A stretch of DNA of 8,013 nucleotides, from assembly GCA_030595845.1 (NCBI GenBank), contig JAUVCL010000087.1, positions 1 through 8,013 on the forward strand, read 5' to 3'. Under the pieces are notes generated by a model that was given only the letters and a program-made list of their open reading frames with translations, was not told the DNA's origin and did not search any database. Positions within the stretch are counted from its first letter, which is position 1. The number at the start of each line of letters is the position of its first letter. Positions 1 to 7,451 of the stretch are shown piece by piece. This DNA comes from Campylobacterota bacterium (GTDB lineage: Bacteria > Campylobacterota > Campylobacteria > Campylobacterales > Sulfurovaceae). A program made the translations under genes and the position numbers.

Positions 1-80
1 TCTTCATCTGTGGGTTGATTATCTATAAACTTTTGGCGTTCTTCTGCCATTTTATCGTTAATGCTTTTTTCGTTACCCAT
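1..80 (-). CDS. Small unidentified protein, N-terminal 26 residues only (fifth gene of suf operon)
   Basis: The reading frame opens with ATG at 80-78 and runs without a stop off the left edge; the visible N-terminus is MGNEKSINDKMAEERQKFID followed by NQPTDE. It is hydrophilic and charged, with no signal peptide or recognisable motif. An excellent ribosome binding site, AAGGAG at 92-87, sits 6 nt before the ATG and inside the end of sufE, and only one base separates the sufE stop from this start, so it is the next cistron of the suf operon. It does not look like the start of SufS. In many SUF operons a SufT/DUF59-type Fe-S assembly protein occupies this place, so that is a reasonable guess, but nothing in these 26 residues proves it. 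Confidence 0.75.
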   Translation of the reverse strand, partial: MGNEKSINDKMAEERQKFIDNQPTDE

Positions 81-81
81 A

Positions 82-519
82 TTAGGCTCCTTGCTCTTTA
101 CATTTGTGTGCATAGCCATAAACCATTTTCAAGAAAGCTTCTAAACTCTGTTGACGTACAGGAGAGAGAAGTTCAACCACACCCATTTCATGGAGTTTGG
201 CTGGATCAAAACTCAACACTTCATCTATTGGACGATTTGCAAAGATATCGAGTAAAAGTGTTAACATACCTTTTGCCATCTCAGAAGTACCTTCTCCACG
301 AAGAAGTAATATGCCATCTTTACACTCACCTACAAGCCAAGCATCAGATGCACAACCTACCACATAAGTGGCGTCATTTTTTTCTTCATCAGGCAGTATG
401 GTATGTCTTTTACCTAAGTCAAAGATATATTCTAGTTTATCATTCGCAGTAGGAAAGAGATCAAAATCTTCTTTAAAGTGCGCTACCGTTTCTATCATGT
501 TTTTTTGCATATTCATCAT
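82..519 (-). CDS. sufE: SufE, sulfur acceptor protein for cysteine desulfurase
   Basis: This 145-aa protein is the usual SufE size and matches the family across its length. The persulfide-carrying loop reads VVGCASDAWLVGE, with the catalytic cysteine at residue 56, equivalent to Cys51 of E. coli SufE. SufE takes sulfur from the active-site cysteine of a SufS-type desulfurase in the cytosol and hands it to SufB. The gene starts directly after the sufD stop (TAAATGATG), so translation is likely coupled. Two tandem ATGs occur, at 519 and 516; the AAAGGA box at 528-523 is only 3 nt from the first and 6 nt from the second, so initiation at 516 (144 aa) is quite possible. The expected partner sufS is not between sufD and sufE, unlike the E. 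coli sufABCDSE order. Confidence 0.93.
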   Translation of the reverse strand: MMNMQKNMIETVAHFKEDFDLFPTANDKLEYIFDLGKRHTILPDEEKNDATYVVGCASDAWLVGECKDGILLLRGEGTSEMAKGMLTLLLDIFANRPIDEVLSFDPAKLHEMGVVELLSPVRQQSLEAFLKMVYGYAHKCKEQGA

Positions 520-1704
520 TTATCCTTTGTTTGCCACATAAAAAACTTCTTCAAAAGCAGCTTTTATACGATCTTGATGTCTCGAGTCCTTTACTTGCTC
601 TATGAGCGTGTTAGCAAAAGCAATAACAAGTATTTTCCTGGCTTCGATGTAACTAATGCCACGACTTTGTAGGTAGAACAGTTGTTTTTCATCTAGTTGA
701 CCCGTGGTAGAACCATGGCTTGCTTCTAGTTCATCTATGTAAATCTCAAGTTGAGGCTTAGATGCCATATATGATTTTTCATGAAGTAAAATAGACTTTG
801 AATTTTGTTCTGCCTTGGTAAATTTAGCAGAGTGTTCTACACGTATAAGTGCATCAAAAATTCCTCTAGCCTGACCATCTAAAATATTTTTAGCCTCTTG
901 CTTAGAAGTAGAGTGCTCACCACGGTGGATGATCTGTGAAGCAGTACCACGTTTAGAGTCATCGTTCAGGTAAAGTAGGTGGCCAGCGTCAACGTGTGCA
1001 CGTTCTCCCAGTTCTACTTTAAGCACTTGTAAGGCTTGGTCCCCACCAAAGTCAAAGTTTTTAAGAAGAACATTGGCATTTTTAGCAACATTCACTTTAT
1101 GTGAAGTTATCATGCTGTATTTGTTGTCATTCATGGTTTGCAATCTTACCATACGAAGTGTAGAGTCTTGCGCTATATGCATGTCATAACCATAAAGTAC
1201 CAGGGTATCATGTATGTCTTCAGCTTCAAAGTTCTCATACATTGTTGTATGACGGTTTGCTTGGTTACTAATAACAATCCTATAGTTTATGAGTGTTTCA
1301 CTCTGTGTGTATTTGTGCAGTATCTCTACATGACAATCTCCATCTACTTCTATCCTTATGATATGAGGCGAGAGTAGGTGACCCAGGTAATAAAGAGCAT
1401 CAAAATGATCCATGTCTATTGTCTCACATGGTTCAGAATAGACACGCATACCTTTTGGTGCTTTTGTGACGACACCATCCACTATCTCTACTTTATCTCC
1501 CTCTTCGATGCTCTTAGGAACATAGTTAAGGGTTTTGTAGTCTACATCAAGTAGTTTCTCTACATCAAAGTAATGATACTCTTCTGTCTTTTTATTTGGT
1601 AGACCAAGTGCAGCAAATTTTTCTACAAGTAAATTACGCTCTTTTATTCCAAGTAGTGTTGCTACTTCTTCTGCATTTTTATTTTTAAGTGTAATGAGGT
1701 TCAT
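520..1704 (-). CDS. sufD: SufD, Fe-S cluster scaffold complex subunit
   Basis: This 394-aa protein belongs to the SufB/SufD family and is shorter at the N-terminus than SufB. SufD pairs with SufB and the ATPase SufC to form the SufBC2D scaffold on which Fe-S clusters are assembled in the cytosol; SufD is linked to iron entry. The conserved C-terminal core is clear: PQLEIYIDELEASHGSTTGQ, then LDEKQLFYLQSRGI. His330 in the SHG motif corresponds to the functionally important His360 of E. coli SufD. Residues around 75-320 form the expected beta-rich region, which has few sharp motifs. Its start overlaps the sufC stop by one base (TAATG), and the strong GAGGAGG ribosome binding site lies within the codons for the terminal glutamates of SufC. 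Assignment as SufD rather than a second SufB follows from length, the SHG motif and gene order. Confidence 0.95.
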   Translation of the reverse strand: MNLITLKNKNAEEVATLLGIKERNLLVEKFAALGLPNKKTEEYHYFDVEKLLDVDYKTLNYVPKSIEEGDKVEIVDGVVTKAPKGMRVYSEPCETIDMDHFDALYYLGHLLSPHIIRIEVDGDCHVEILHKYTQSETLINYRIVISNQANRHTTMYENFEAEDIHDTLVLYGYDMHIAQDSTLRMVRLQTMNDNKYSMITSHKVNVAKNANVLLKNFDFGGDQALQVLKVELGERAHVDAGHLLYLNDDSKRGTASQIIHRGEHSTSKQEAKNILDGQARGIFDALIRVEHSAKFTKAEQNSKSILLHEKSYMASKPQLEIYIDELEASHGSTTGQLDEKQLFYLQSRGISYIEARKILVIAFANTLIEQVKDSRHQDRIKAAFEEVFYVANKG

Positions 1705-2456
1705 TATTCCTCCTCTATAGCATCATACCCATGCTCTTCAAGCTGTGCAACGAGCTCAGGACCTGCTGTTTTGATGACTTTACCATCTTTAAGTACATGG
1801 ATGTAATCTGGCTCAATATAGTCAAGAATTCTTGAGTAGTGTGTAATGACGAGGAAAGTACGTTTACCATCTTTCATCTTGTTGATTCCTTCAGATACAG
1901 CTCTAAGTGCATCGATGTCTAGTCCAGAGTCAATTTCGTCCAAAATGATAACTTCAGGCTCCAAGATGAGCATTTGAAGTATTTCATTACGTTTTTTCTC
2001 TCCACCGGAGAAACCTTCGTTAAGTGAACGGCTGATCATATCAGATTTCATACCTAACATTTCCAAGTGGCTTTTCATAAGACGTAAAAACTCAGCAGCA
2101 TTAAGCGCTTCTTTACCTTCATGTTTACGTTTAGCATTAAGTGCAGTTCTAAGGAAATAAGCATTGTTAACACCCGGAATTTCTACAGGATGTTGAAAAC
2201 TTAGGAATATACCTTCTAAGGCTCTCTCTTCTGCATCCATATCTACAATACTTTTACCTTTGTAAGTGATATCTCCACCCAGTACTTCTACATCATAATG
2301 TCCTACGATCGTTTTAGAAAGTGTTGATTTACCTGCACCGTTTGGCCCCATGATCGCATGTACTTTTCCAGCTTCCAACTCTAGGTTTAGACCTTTAAGT
2401 ATTTTCTTGTCACCTATTTTTGCTTCTAAATTCTCTATTTTCATCACTGTACTCAT
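1704..2456 (-). CDS. sufC: SufC, ATPase of the SUF Fe-S assembly complex
   Basis: This 250-aa soluble ABC-type ATPase has every expected motif: Walker A GPNGAGKST at residues 37-45, Q-loop Gln88 (SFQHP), signature FSGGEKKR at 149-156, Walker B VIILDE at 169-174 with catalytic Glu174, D-loop SGLD at 177-180 and switch His206. The SFQHPVEIPGV stretch and the SGGEKKRNEILQ signature context are typical of SufC rather than of a transporter ATPase, and no membrane permease is adjacent. SufC binds SufB and SufD, and ATP hydrolysis drives the conformational change needed for cluster assembly. The start ATG overlaps the sufB stop by 4 nt (ATGA); an AAGGA box inside the sufB end lies 8 nt upstream. A second in-frame ATG at codon 5 has no better ribosome binding site. 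Confidence 0.97.
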   Translation of the reverse strand: MSTVMKIENLEAKIGDKKILKGLNLELEAGKVHAIMGPNGAGKSTLSKTIVGHYDVEVLGGDITYKGKSIVDMDAEERALEGIFLSFQHPVEIPGVNNAYFLRTALNAKRKHEGKEALNAAEFLRLMKSHLEMLGMKSDMISRSLNEGFSGGEKKRNEILQMLILEPEVIILDEIDSGLDIDALRAVSEGINKMKDGKRTFLVITHYSRILDYIEPDYIHVLKDGKVIKTAGPELVAQLEEHGYDAIEEE

Positions 2457-3892
2457 CCTACACTTCCTTCTAATGTTAATTCTAATAATGCTTTAGCTTC
2501 AACTGCGTATTCCATAGGGAGTTGGCTAAAGACCTGTTTACAAAAACCGTGGACTATCATAGACACGGCATCTTCTTCTGTGATACCTCTTTGACGTAAG
2601 TAAAAGAGTTGTTCATCAGATATTTTTGAGGTGGTTGCCTCATGCTCTACTTGTCCTTGTGTGTCTTTCGACTCTAAGTAAGGAAAAGTATGTGCACCAC
2701 ATTTAGAGCCTATAAGGAGTGAATCACACTCAGAGTAGTTTCTTGCACCTACTGCTGAAGCGTTTATCTTTACAAGTCCTCTATAGGTATTTTGACCTTT
2801 CATAGCCGAGATACCTTTTGAAATGATAGTAGATTTTGTATTTTTACCAATGTGTATCATCTTAGTACCCGTGTCTGCTTGTTGGGCTAGGGTAGTCACA
2901 GCAACTGAGTAAAACTCACCCACAGAGTTGTCACCTTTTAAGATACAAGAAGGGTACTTCCACGTAATGGCAGACCCTGTCTCAACTTGCGTCCATGAAA
3001 CTTTAGAGTTGTCACCTTCACAAATAGCACGTTTGGTTACAAAGTTATAAATACCACCTTTACCATTTTCATCTCCTGGATACCAGTTTTGGATAGTAGA
3101 GTACTTGATCTCTGCATCTTTTAAAATGATAAGTTCTACTACAGCAGCATGAAGCTGATGTTCATCACGTGTTGGTGCAGAACACCCTTCATTATAACTT
3201 ACATAACTTCCTTCATCTGCAACGATGAGGGTACGTTCAAACTGCCCCGTATTGGTGGCGTTGATCCTAAAGTATGTAGAAAGTTCCATAGGACAACGTA
3301 CACCTTTTGGGATGTAGACAAAAGTACCATCAGTAAACACCGCTGAGTTGAGTGCTGCAAAGTAGTTATCTGCCATAGGGACTACGGAGAACATATATTT
3401 TTTTATAAGCTCTGGGTAGTCACGGATAGCTTCAGAGATAGAACAAAAGATAACACCATGTTTTTCAAGCTCCGCTGAGTAGGTAGTTTTGACAGAAACA
3501 GAATCAATCACGGCATCTACAGCCACTTTTACCCCTGCAAGTTGTTTTTGCTCTTCAAGAGAAATACCAAGTTTCTCATAAGCTTCCAGTATTTTAGGAT
3601 CAACTTCATCTAAACTGTCAAGTTGCTCTTTGGGTGCAGCATAATATGAGATAGACTGATAGTCTATAGGTGTATAGTCTAGTTTTGCCCAGTGAGGCTC
3701 AGTCATGGTTTCCCACTTCTTAAGTGCTTTGAGTCTAAGCTCTAGCATCCATTCGGGTTCCTCTTTTTTATTTGAGATGAACTTAATAGTATTCTCATCA
3801 AGTCCCGGTGGAACTATTTCAGTTTCGATATCTATCTCAAAGCCGAGTGCATACTCGCCAGAGACAGCTTTATCTAATCCTTCATTCGCCAT
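2453..3892 (-). CDS. sufB: SufB, Fe-S cluster scaffold protein
   Basis: At 479 aa this is a full-length SufB (E. coli 495 aa). It is the subunit on which nascent Fe-S clusters form within SufBC2D. The C-terminal block ARNYSECDSLLIGSKCGAHT is diagnostic: Cys389 aligns, by distance from the conserved LEGSVG C-terminus, with E. coli Cys405, the residue that accepts sulfur from SufE, and Glu418 in EHEATTSK aligns with E. coli Glu434. Other family hallmarks are VFTDGTFVYIPKGVRCPMEL and ISDEQLFYLRQRGI. This is the first gene of the operon. The ATG at 3892-3890 follows an AAGGA box at 3903-3899 with 6-nt spacing, and a promoter candidate lies just upstream. No intein or frameshift is visible. No sufA or obvious iscR/sufR regulator gene precedes it; the upstream neighbour is a channel gene. 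Confidence 0.97.
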   Translation of the reverse strand: MANEGLDKAVSGEYALGFEIDIETEIVPPGLDENTIKFISNKKEEPEWMLELRLKALKKWETMTEPHWAKLDYTPIDYQSISYYAAPKEQLDSLDEVDPKILEAYEKLGISLEEQKQLAGVKVAVDAVIDSVSVKTTYSAELEKHGVIFCSISEAIRDYPELIKKYMFSVVPMADNYFAALNSAVFTDGTFVYIPKGVRCPMELSTYFRINATNTGQFERTLIVADEGSYVSYNEGCSAPTRDEHQLHAAVVELIILKDAEIKYSTIQNWYPGDENGKGGIYNFVTKRAICEGDNSKVSWTQVETGSAITWKYPSCILKGDNSVGEFYSVAVTTLAQQADTGTKMIHIGKNTKSTIISKGISAMKGQNTYRGLVKINASAVGARNYSECDSLLIGSKCGAHTFPYLESKDTQGQVEHEATTSKISDEQLFYLRQRGITEEDAVSMIVHGFCKQVFSQLPMEYAVEAKALLELTLEGSVG

Positions 3893-4042
3893 TTAAAATC
3901 CTTATATAGATTATTTTAGTGTTAATTTATAGCATAAAAAGGCTGTATTTGTCATGTATTTTAGTTATATAGGAGTAATTTTGTCTTATTTATGCTTTTT
4001 CAATACATTTCAAAGACTTCTTGTGGTTAATAGAGAATATGA
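3893..4042. other. Intergenic region between the MscS-type gene and sufB
   Basis: This 150-bp AT-rich gap contains the suf promoter candidate at its sufB-proximal end and part of an inverted repeat at its other end. An 8-bp inverted match (AGCATAAA at 3931-3938, TTTATGCT at 3989-3996) flanks the promoter region but is short for such AT-rich DNA. I see no convincing gene, small RNA, riboswitch or Fur/IscR-like operator. No hairpin followed by a U-tract is evident for the upstream gene. Confidence 0.6.
3926..3955 (-). promoter_or_regulatory. Candidate sigma-70-type promoter of the suf operon
   Basis: On the minus strand, ATGACA (3955-3950) is followed after 18 nt by TATAAA (3931-3926), and the -10 box is preceded by TGC, giving an extended -10 (TGCTATAAA). 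Transcription would start near 3919, leaving a leader of about 27 nt that contains the AAGGA box of sufB. It is the best promoter match in the gap between the channel gene and sufB. The prediction is from pattern only; AT-rich gaps often give chance matches. Confidence 0.5.
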
Positions 4043-4064
4043 TTAAACTTCTATATTCTCTATT
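4029..4064. repeat. 12-bp perfect inverted repeat spanning the mscS-type stop codon
   Basis: AATAGAGAATAT at 4029-4040 is the exact reverse complement of ATATTCTCTATT at 4053-4064, separated by a 12-nt loop that includes the TAA stop of the channel gene (4045-4043). The RNA of that gene could fold here, with the proximal arm formed by the last codons. No U-run follows on the minus strand, so it is not a classical intrinsic terminator; it could act as a 3' stabilising or weak termination element. Confidence 0.55.
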
Positions 4065-5875
4065 TCTTTCTTTTCTGGATGATAAAGTGCCAATGATGGA
4101 TAAGCAAAATCAAGATTATTTTTTTCAATAATCTCTGCGAGTTTATACATTAGATCTTCTTTCACTTCCAACCATTCCTGCCAGTCAACAGTACGGCTAA
4201 AACAGTAGACAAGGATATTGATGCTTGAGTCAGAAAACTCATCCATGTATACTAAAGTAGTACGCTTGATCCCTTTAAAGTCTTCTTTAGAGACGAGTTT
4301 TGATTGACGGTATGAATCATTGTATTCTGTACGCTGACCTGCTATACCCGGATGCTCTTTAAGCATCTCCCTGATATCAAGTACTGCTTGGTGAATATCA
4401 TTGAAGTCTGCCTGATATGTTACACCGATATTCATCTTGATACGACGTCCTATGCTTCTTCTGCTCCAGTTCTTGACACCAGTATTTGCCAGTTCAGAGT
4501 TGGGTATAGAGATAAGTGCATTATCAAAAGTACGTATAGTGGAGGCACGAAGTCCGATCTCAACAACCGTACCGTTCACGGCACTTGTCTCTATCCAGTC
4601 ACCCTGTTCAAATACATCACCAATAAGAATGGAGACAGAAGCAAAGATATTGGAAATACTGTCTTTTGCAGCGAAAGCAATGGCAGCACCAGCGATACCC
4701 AGACCAGATAGGATGGCAGTAAGATCTACACCCAAGATCTTTAAGATAACAATGAACGCTATAATGACGATCAAACTATTGATCACTTTGATACTAAGGT
4801 TTATGACTTCATTCTTAACAATTACACTCTTTTTGATCTGTTCCATTTTCATATATGCAATAGTATTGGTGATACGATACAGCATTAAGGCGATAATCAA
4901 GACATAAAATATACCAAAGAGCTTAGTAAGATTGATTGCTTGTGTATCAAGACCCAATAATGCTACGAGTATGATATGAATGATCATGACAGAAGTCATG
5001 ATATTAAATAATTTTGTAATATAAGAATGAATATAGTCTATATCATCATCTTTCAGTTTGTAGTAATGTAAAATACGATTTACAATAAAACGTACTACCA
5101 TCTGTACCATCAAAATAACAAATATAATGACTAAAACAAAAAGTATCTTTGCTGCATCCAAATGAAGAGGAGCAAGATAGGTATTTAACTTAAGTCCATA
5201 AGGAGATGCATTAACGGTATTGAGTATGCTGAAGAGTTTATGGTCAGAAATTTTTGCTGTTTTGTAAATATGTAAGCTCTCTTCTACTAACGCTGAACTA
5301 AATGTGCTCACAATATTCTCCAAATATTGTTGGTTTTTGACTGCATCATTCAGGGATTGAACAATAGTACTTGATTGATCCTGGTCTGTAGACAGATACT
5401 TTGTTGTCTCCAAGGGCTTATATTTCGATAAATATTTGATAAGAGTTTCGTTGACTTTTTCTTTGAAAAATGATTTAGATTCACCCTGCGTTGATATAAG
5501 GATATTATGCAATATATTTCTCATCATCACTCTTACATGATAGCCCTTCATCAGTACTTCATCACGCTTGACAGCATTACTGTTTCCACGATGCCTATTA
5601 TCATTTAATCGGAGCTTCAATCTTGCTATCTGGGTACGGTATGGATTATTTACTTGTAGATATTTTTCTTTATTTACTGTATATTGCAGGAAAAACTTTC
5701 CATAAGATATTTCTTGTGCTTTTTTAATATCCACTTTTTTATCAAGTGAGAGATTTTGATCTAAGAATTGTGCTTCAACTTTGATCTGTTTATCGATAAA
5801 ATCATCAAGAAGATCATTGGCTAAAAGTAAATGGGTATAAAATAAGAGAGAGAAAAAGAGTAATTTCTTTAACAT
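4043..5875 (-). CDS. MscS-family mechanosensitive ion channel, large form with extracytoplasmic N-terminal region
   Basis: This 610-aa protein begins with a probable signal peptide (residues 1-19, basic MLKK then a hydrophobic run ending LLLAN). A hydrophilic, probably helical periplasmic region covers about 20-240. Predicted membrane helices lie near 243-266, 289-309, 318-338, 359-381 and 384-418; the last, rich in Gly/Ala (LSGLGIAGAAIAFAAKDSIS), is the MscS pore helix. The cytosolic beta domain follows, with GDVFEQGDWIE at 419-429, GTVVEIGLRAST at 435-446 and ISIPNSELANTGVKNWSRR at 455-473, then the C-terminal alpha/beta part. Such channels open on membrane tension to release solutes during hypo-osmotic shock; the role of this protein's extra N-terminal part is unknown. 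It is about twice the length of E. coli MscS (286 aa). An AAAGG box lies 7 nt before the ATG. It follows thiI by 57 bp and may have its own promoter. Confidence 0.93.
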   Translation of the reverse strand: MLKKLLFFSLLFYTHLLLANDLLDDFIDKQIKVEAQFLDQNLSLDKKVDIKKAQEISYGKFFLQYTVNKEKYLQVNNPYRTQIARLKLRLNDNRHRGNSNAVKRDEVLMKGYHVRVMMRNILHNILISTQGESKSFFKEKVNETLIKYLSKYKPLETTKYLSTDQDQSSTIVQSLNDAVKNQQYLENIVSTFSSALVEESLHIYKTAKISDHKLFSILNTVNASPYGLKLNTYLAPLHLDAAKILFVLVIIFVILMVQMVVRFIVNRILHYYKLKDDDIDYIHSYITKLFNIMTSVMIIHIILVALLGLDTQAINLTKLFGIFYVLIIALMLYRITNTIAYMKMEQIKKSVIVKNEVINLSIKVINSLIVIIAFIVILKILGVDLTAILSGLGIAGAAIAFAAKDSISNIFASVSILIGDVFEQGDWIETSAVNGTVVEIGLRASTIRTFDNALISIPNSELANTGVKNWSRRSIGRRIKMNIGVTYQADFNDIHQAVLDIREMLKEHPGIAGQRTEYNDSYRQSKLVSKEDFKGIKRTTLVYMDEFSDSSINILVYCFSRTVDWQEWLEVKEDLMYKLAEIIEKNNLDFAYPSLALYHPEKKEIENIEV

Positions 5876-5903
5876 TAGAGTGCCTTTGGGAGTTTATTCT
5901 CAA

Positions 5904-5909
5904 ATTATA
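5904..5909 (-). promoter_or_regulatory. Candidate -10 box for the MscS-type gene
   Basis: A perfect TATAAT lies on the minus strand at 5909-5904 in the 57-bp gap between thiI and the channel gene. A start near 5897 would give a leader of about 21 nt with the AAAGG ribosome binding site at 5887-5883. No good -35 box is seen. The gene may thus be transcribed alone as well as by read-through from thiI. Confidence 0.4.
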
Positions 5910-5932
5910 TCTAATTGAACCCTATGATTAAC

Positions 5933-7393
5933 CTATGGTCTGTAAACCCTGACATTTTGACGATCTTCCGAGTCTTGCAAATACTGTGCATGCAACTGAG
6001 ACATGATTCCTTTTTCACAGTAAAGTAAGTATTCTTTGTCTTGTGGAAGTTTTTTAAATTCTGTTTTGAGTTTATGAAAAGGTATTTTTATGCTCTCCCC
6101 ATCTGTCTCTATGCACTCATCTTCTGCGCGTATGTCTATGACGACATATTCACCCGTACTCAGATCACTTATCACTTCAATTTCTGCAGATTTTGCAACA
6201 TCTTCTATGATCTCATCTACGTAGATCTTTTGCGCATCTTCTACTGCTTTATCGAGTACTGTATAGTCAAAACGTTTTGCTTCTCTTTCCATACGTTTGT
6301 AGGAACCATGTGTAATGGGGTTTTTTGAGATCACACCACAATACTCAGGCATATTTTCTGCAAAACGTTTTGTGCCTATGTCATTTGCTATCTTGATGAT
6401 CTCTGGTTTGTTCATGGTTGCCAAAGGGCGTAAGATGAGCTTGTTGGTTACTTGGTCTATGAGTGCGAGGTTACGTAAGGTCTGTGATGAGACCTGCGCA
6501 ACAGATTCACCTGTGAGTAGGGCATCTATCTCCATCTCTTCAGCTACTTTTTCAGAAGCCAGAAGCATCAGACGTTTAAGTGTGACACCCATGTATGTCT
6601 CATGTGTTGAGCGAAAGATTTCTGTGAGTACATCATCAAAAGGCACAGAAATGAACGAAACACGATGAGAAGCCCCAAATTTGCTCCACAGATAAAGTGC
6701 TACCTGTTTAACCCCTATCTCATGAGCGATGCCACCAAGGTTAAAGAAGATAAAGTGTGTTTTTATACCACGTTTCATAGTAAGATAAGAAGCGATCGTA
6801 GAGTCAAACCCTCCAGACATGAGAGACAAAATGTCTCCTTGTGTACCTAATGGGAAACCTGCTAGTCCTATATGTTTTGTTGTGATGATATTGAGCTGAT
6901 TGTTGATGAGTTCCATGCGTATGGTCACTTCAGGGTTGTGAAGGTCCACACCTTTGGTTTCATTGTGCGCTAACATATATCCACCAACCGTTTGTTCAAT
7001 AGTCGTAGAATTAAAAGGGTGTTTACCCGCACGTTTGACACGTACCACAAACGTCTTACCTAAGATCTCTTTTGCCATTACTTCATTGACTTTGACCTTT
7101 ATCTCATCTAATGTTTCCATTTTGTCAAACTGCAAGGCTTCAAGTACTTGTTCTATACCAGGAGTATCGAGCAAGGTTTGTCTTACTTGTATAAGTACAT
7201 CTATAGGGGTAACGACCTCTAGTTTATCGGAGAATTTCTTGACATGGATATCATCAGAAAAACGGACTAAAAGTTTGATAAGATTGTTATAGAGTTGCCC
7301 AACCATTTGTCGTTTAGCAGAAGAACCTTTGACCATGATCTCAGGAAAGAGTTTTAAGATGAATTTTTGTGTTTTTAGAGATGAAGTTTCCAC
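5933..7393 (-). CDS. thiI: ThiI, tRNA 4-thiouridine synthetase / thiazole sulfurtransferase with rhodanese domain
   Basis: ThiI activates U8 of tRNA by adenylation and transfers persulfide sulfur to make 4-thiouridine; in enterobacteria its rhodanese domain also supplies sulfur for the thiamine thiazole. With a GTG start at 7393 the protein has 486 aa, close to E. coli ThiI (482). Domains: ferredoxin-like N-terminal part (KFILKLFPEIMVK at 10-22), THUMP domain about 60-175, PP-loop SGGFDS at 193-198, MPEYCGVISK at 348-357 with Cys352 (equivalent to E. coli Cys344), and a C-terminal rhodanese domain about 400-486 with LLYCEKGIMSQ carrying Cys459 (E. coli Cys456). Both catalytic cysteines are present, so it is the full two-domain form. 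The frame continues upstream to an ATG at 7471, but that would add 26 residues, mostly hydrophobic and not ThiI-like, and would start before the predicted promoter; an AAGG box precedes the GTG by 10 nt. The needed cysteine desulfurase is not in the window. Confidence 0.95.
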   Translation of the reverse strand: METSSLKTQKFILKLFPEIMVKGSSAKRQMVGQLYNNLIKLLVRFSDDIHVKKFSDKLEVVTPIDVLIQVRQTLLDTPGIEQVLEALQFDKMETLDEIKVKVNEVMAKEILGKTFVVRVKRAGKHPFNSTTIEQTVGGYMLAHNETKGVDLHNPEVTIRMELINNQLNIITTKHIGLAGFPLGTQGDILSLMSGGFDSTIASYLTMKRGIKTHFIFFNLGGIAHEIGVKQVALYLWSKFGASHRVSFISVPFDDVLTEIFRSTHETYMGVTLKRLMLLASEKVAEEMEIDALLTGESVAQVSSQTLRNLALIDQVTNKLILRPLATMNKPEIIKIANDIGTKRFAENMPEYCGVISKNPITHGSYKRMEREAKRFDYTVLDKAVEDAQKIYVDEIIEDVAKSAEIEVISDLSTGEYVVIDIRAEDECIETDGESIKIPFHKLKTEFKKLPQDKEYLLYCEKGIMSQLHAQYLQDSEDRQNVRVYRP

Positions 7394-7424
7394 TAGAGTA
7401 GTACCTTGTTTTTGTATGGGTAGT

Positions 7425-7433
7425 ATTATAACA
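7425..7433 (-). promoter_or_regulatory. Candidate extended -10 promoter of thiI
   Basis: TGTTATAAT on the minus strand at 7433-7425 is a perfect TATAAT with an upstream TG (extended -10). Transcription would begin near 7418, giving a leader of about 25 nt before the GTG start of thiI at 7393. There is no recognisable -35 box, which is usual for Campylobacterota vegetative promoters. The position argues against translation starting at the upstream ATG at 7471. Confidence 0.6.
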
Positions 7434-7451
7434 CAAAGAGTGCTAAATACG

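Noticed and set aside
15..452. A 145-codon plus-strand open frame opposite sufE and the left-edge gene
   Set aside because: It is antisense to the clear SufE sequence and its translation has no protein-like domain; the length is chance.
3931..3996. 8-bp inverted match AGCATAAA / TTTATGCT around the suf promoter as an operator
   Set aside because: The arms are short and 50 bp apart in very AT-rich DNA, so chance is likely; no known Fe-S or iron regulator site is recognised.
4352..4907. Two overlapping plus-strand open frames (119 and 156 codons) opposite the MscS-type gene
   Set aside because: They lie wholly antisense to a well-supported gene, match no family, lack ribosome binding sites, and look like frame shadows of the pore-region codons.
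6315..7292. Several plus-strand open frames opposite thiI
   Set aside because: ThiI motifs on the minus strand are unambiguous; these are shadows.
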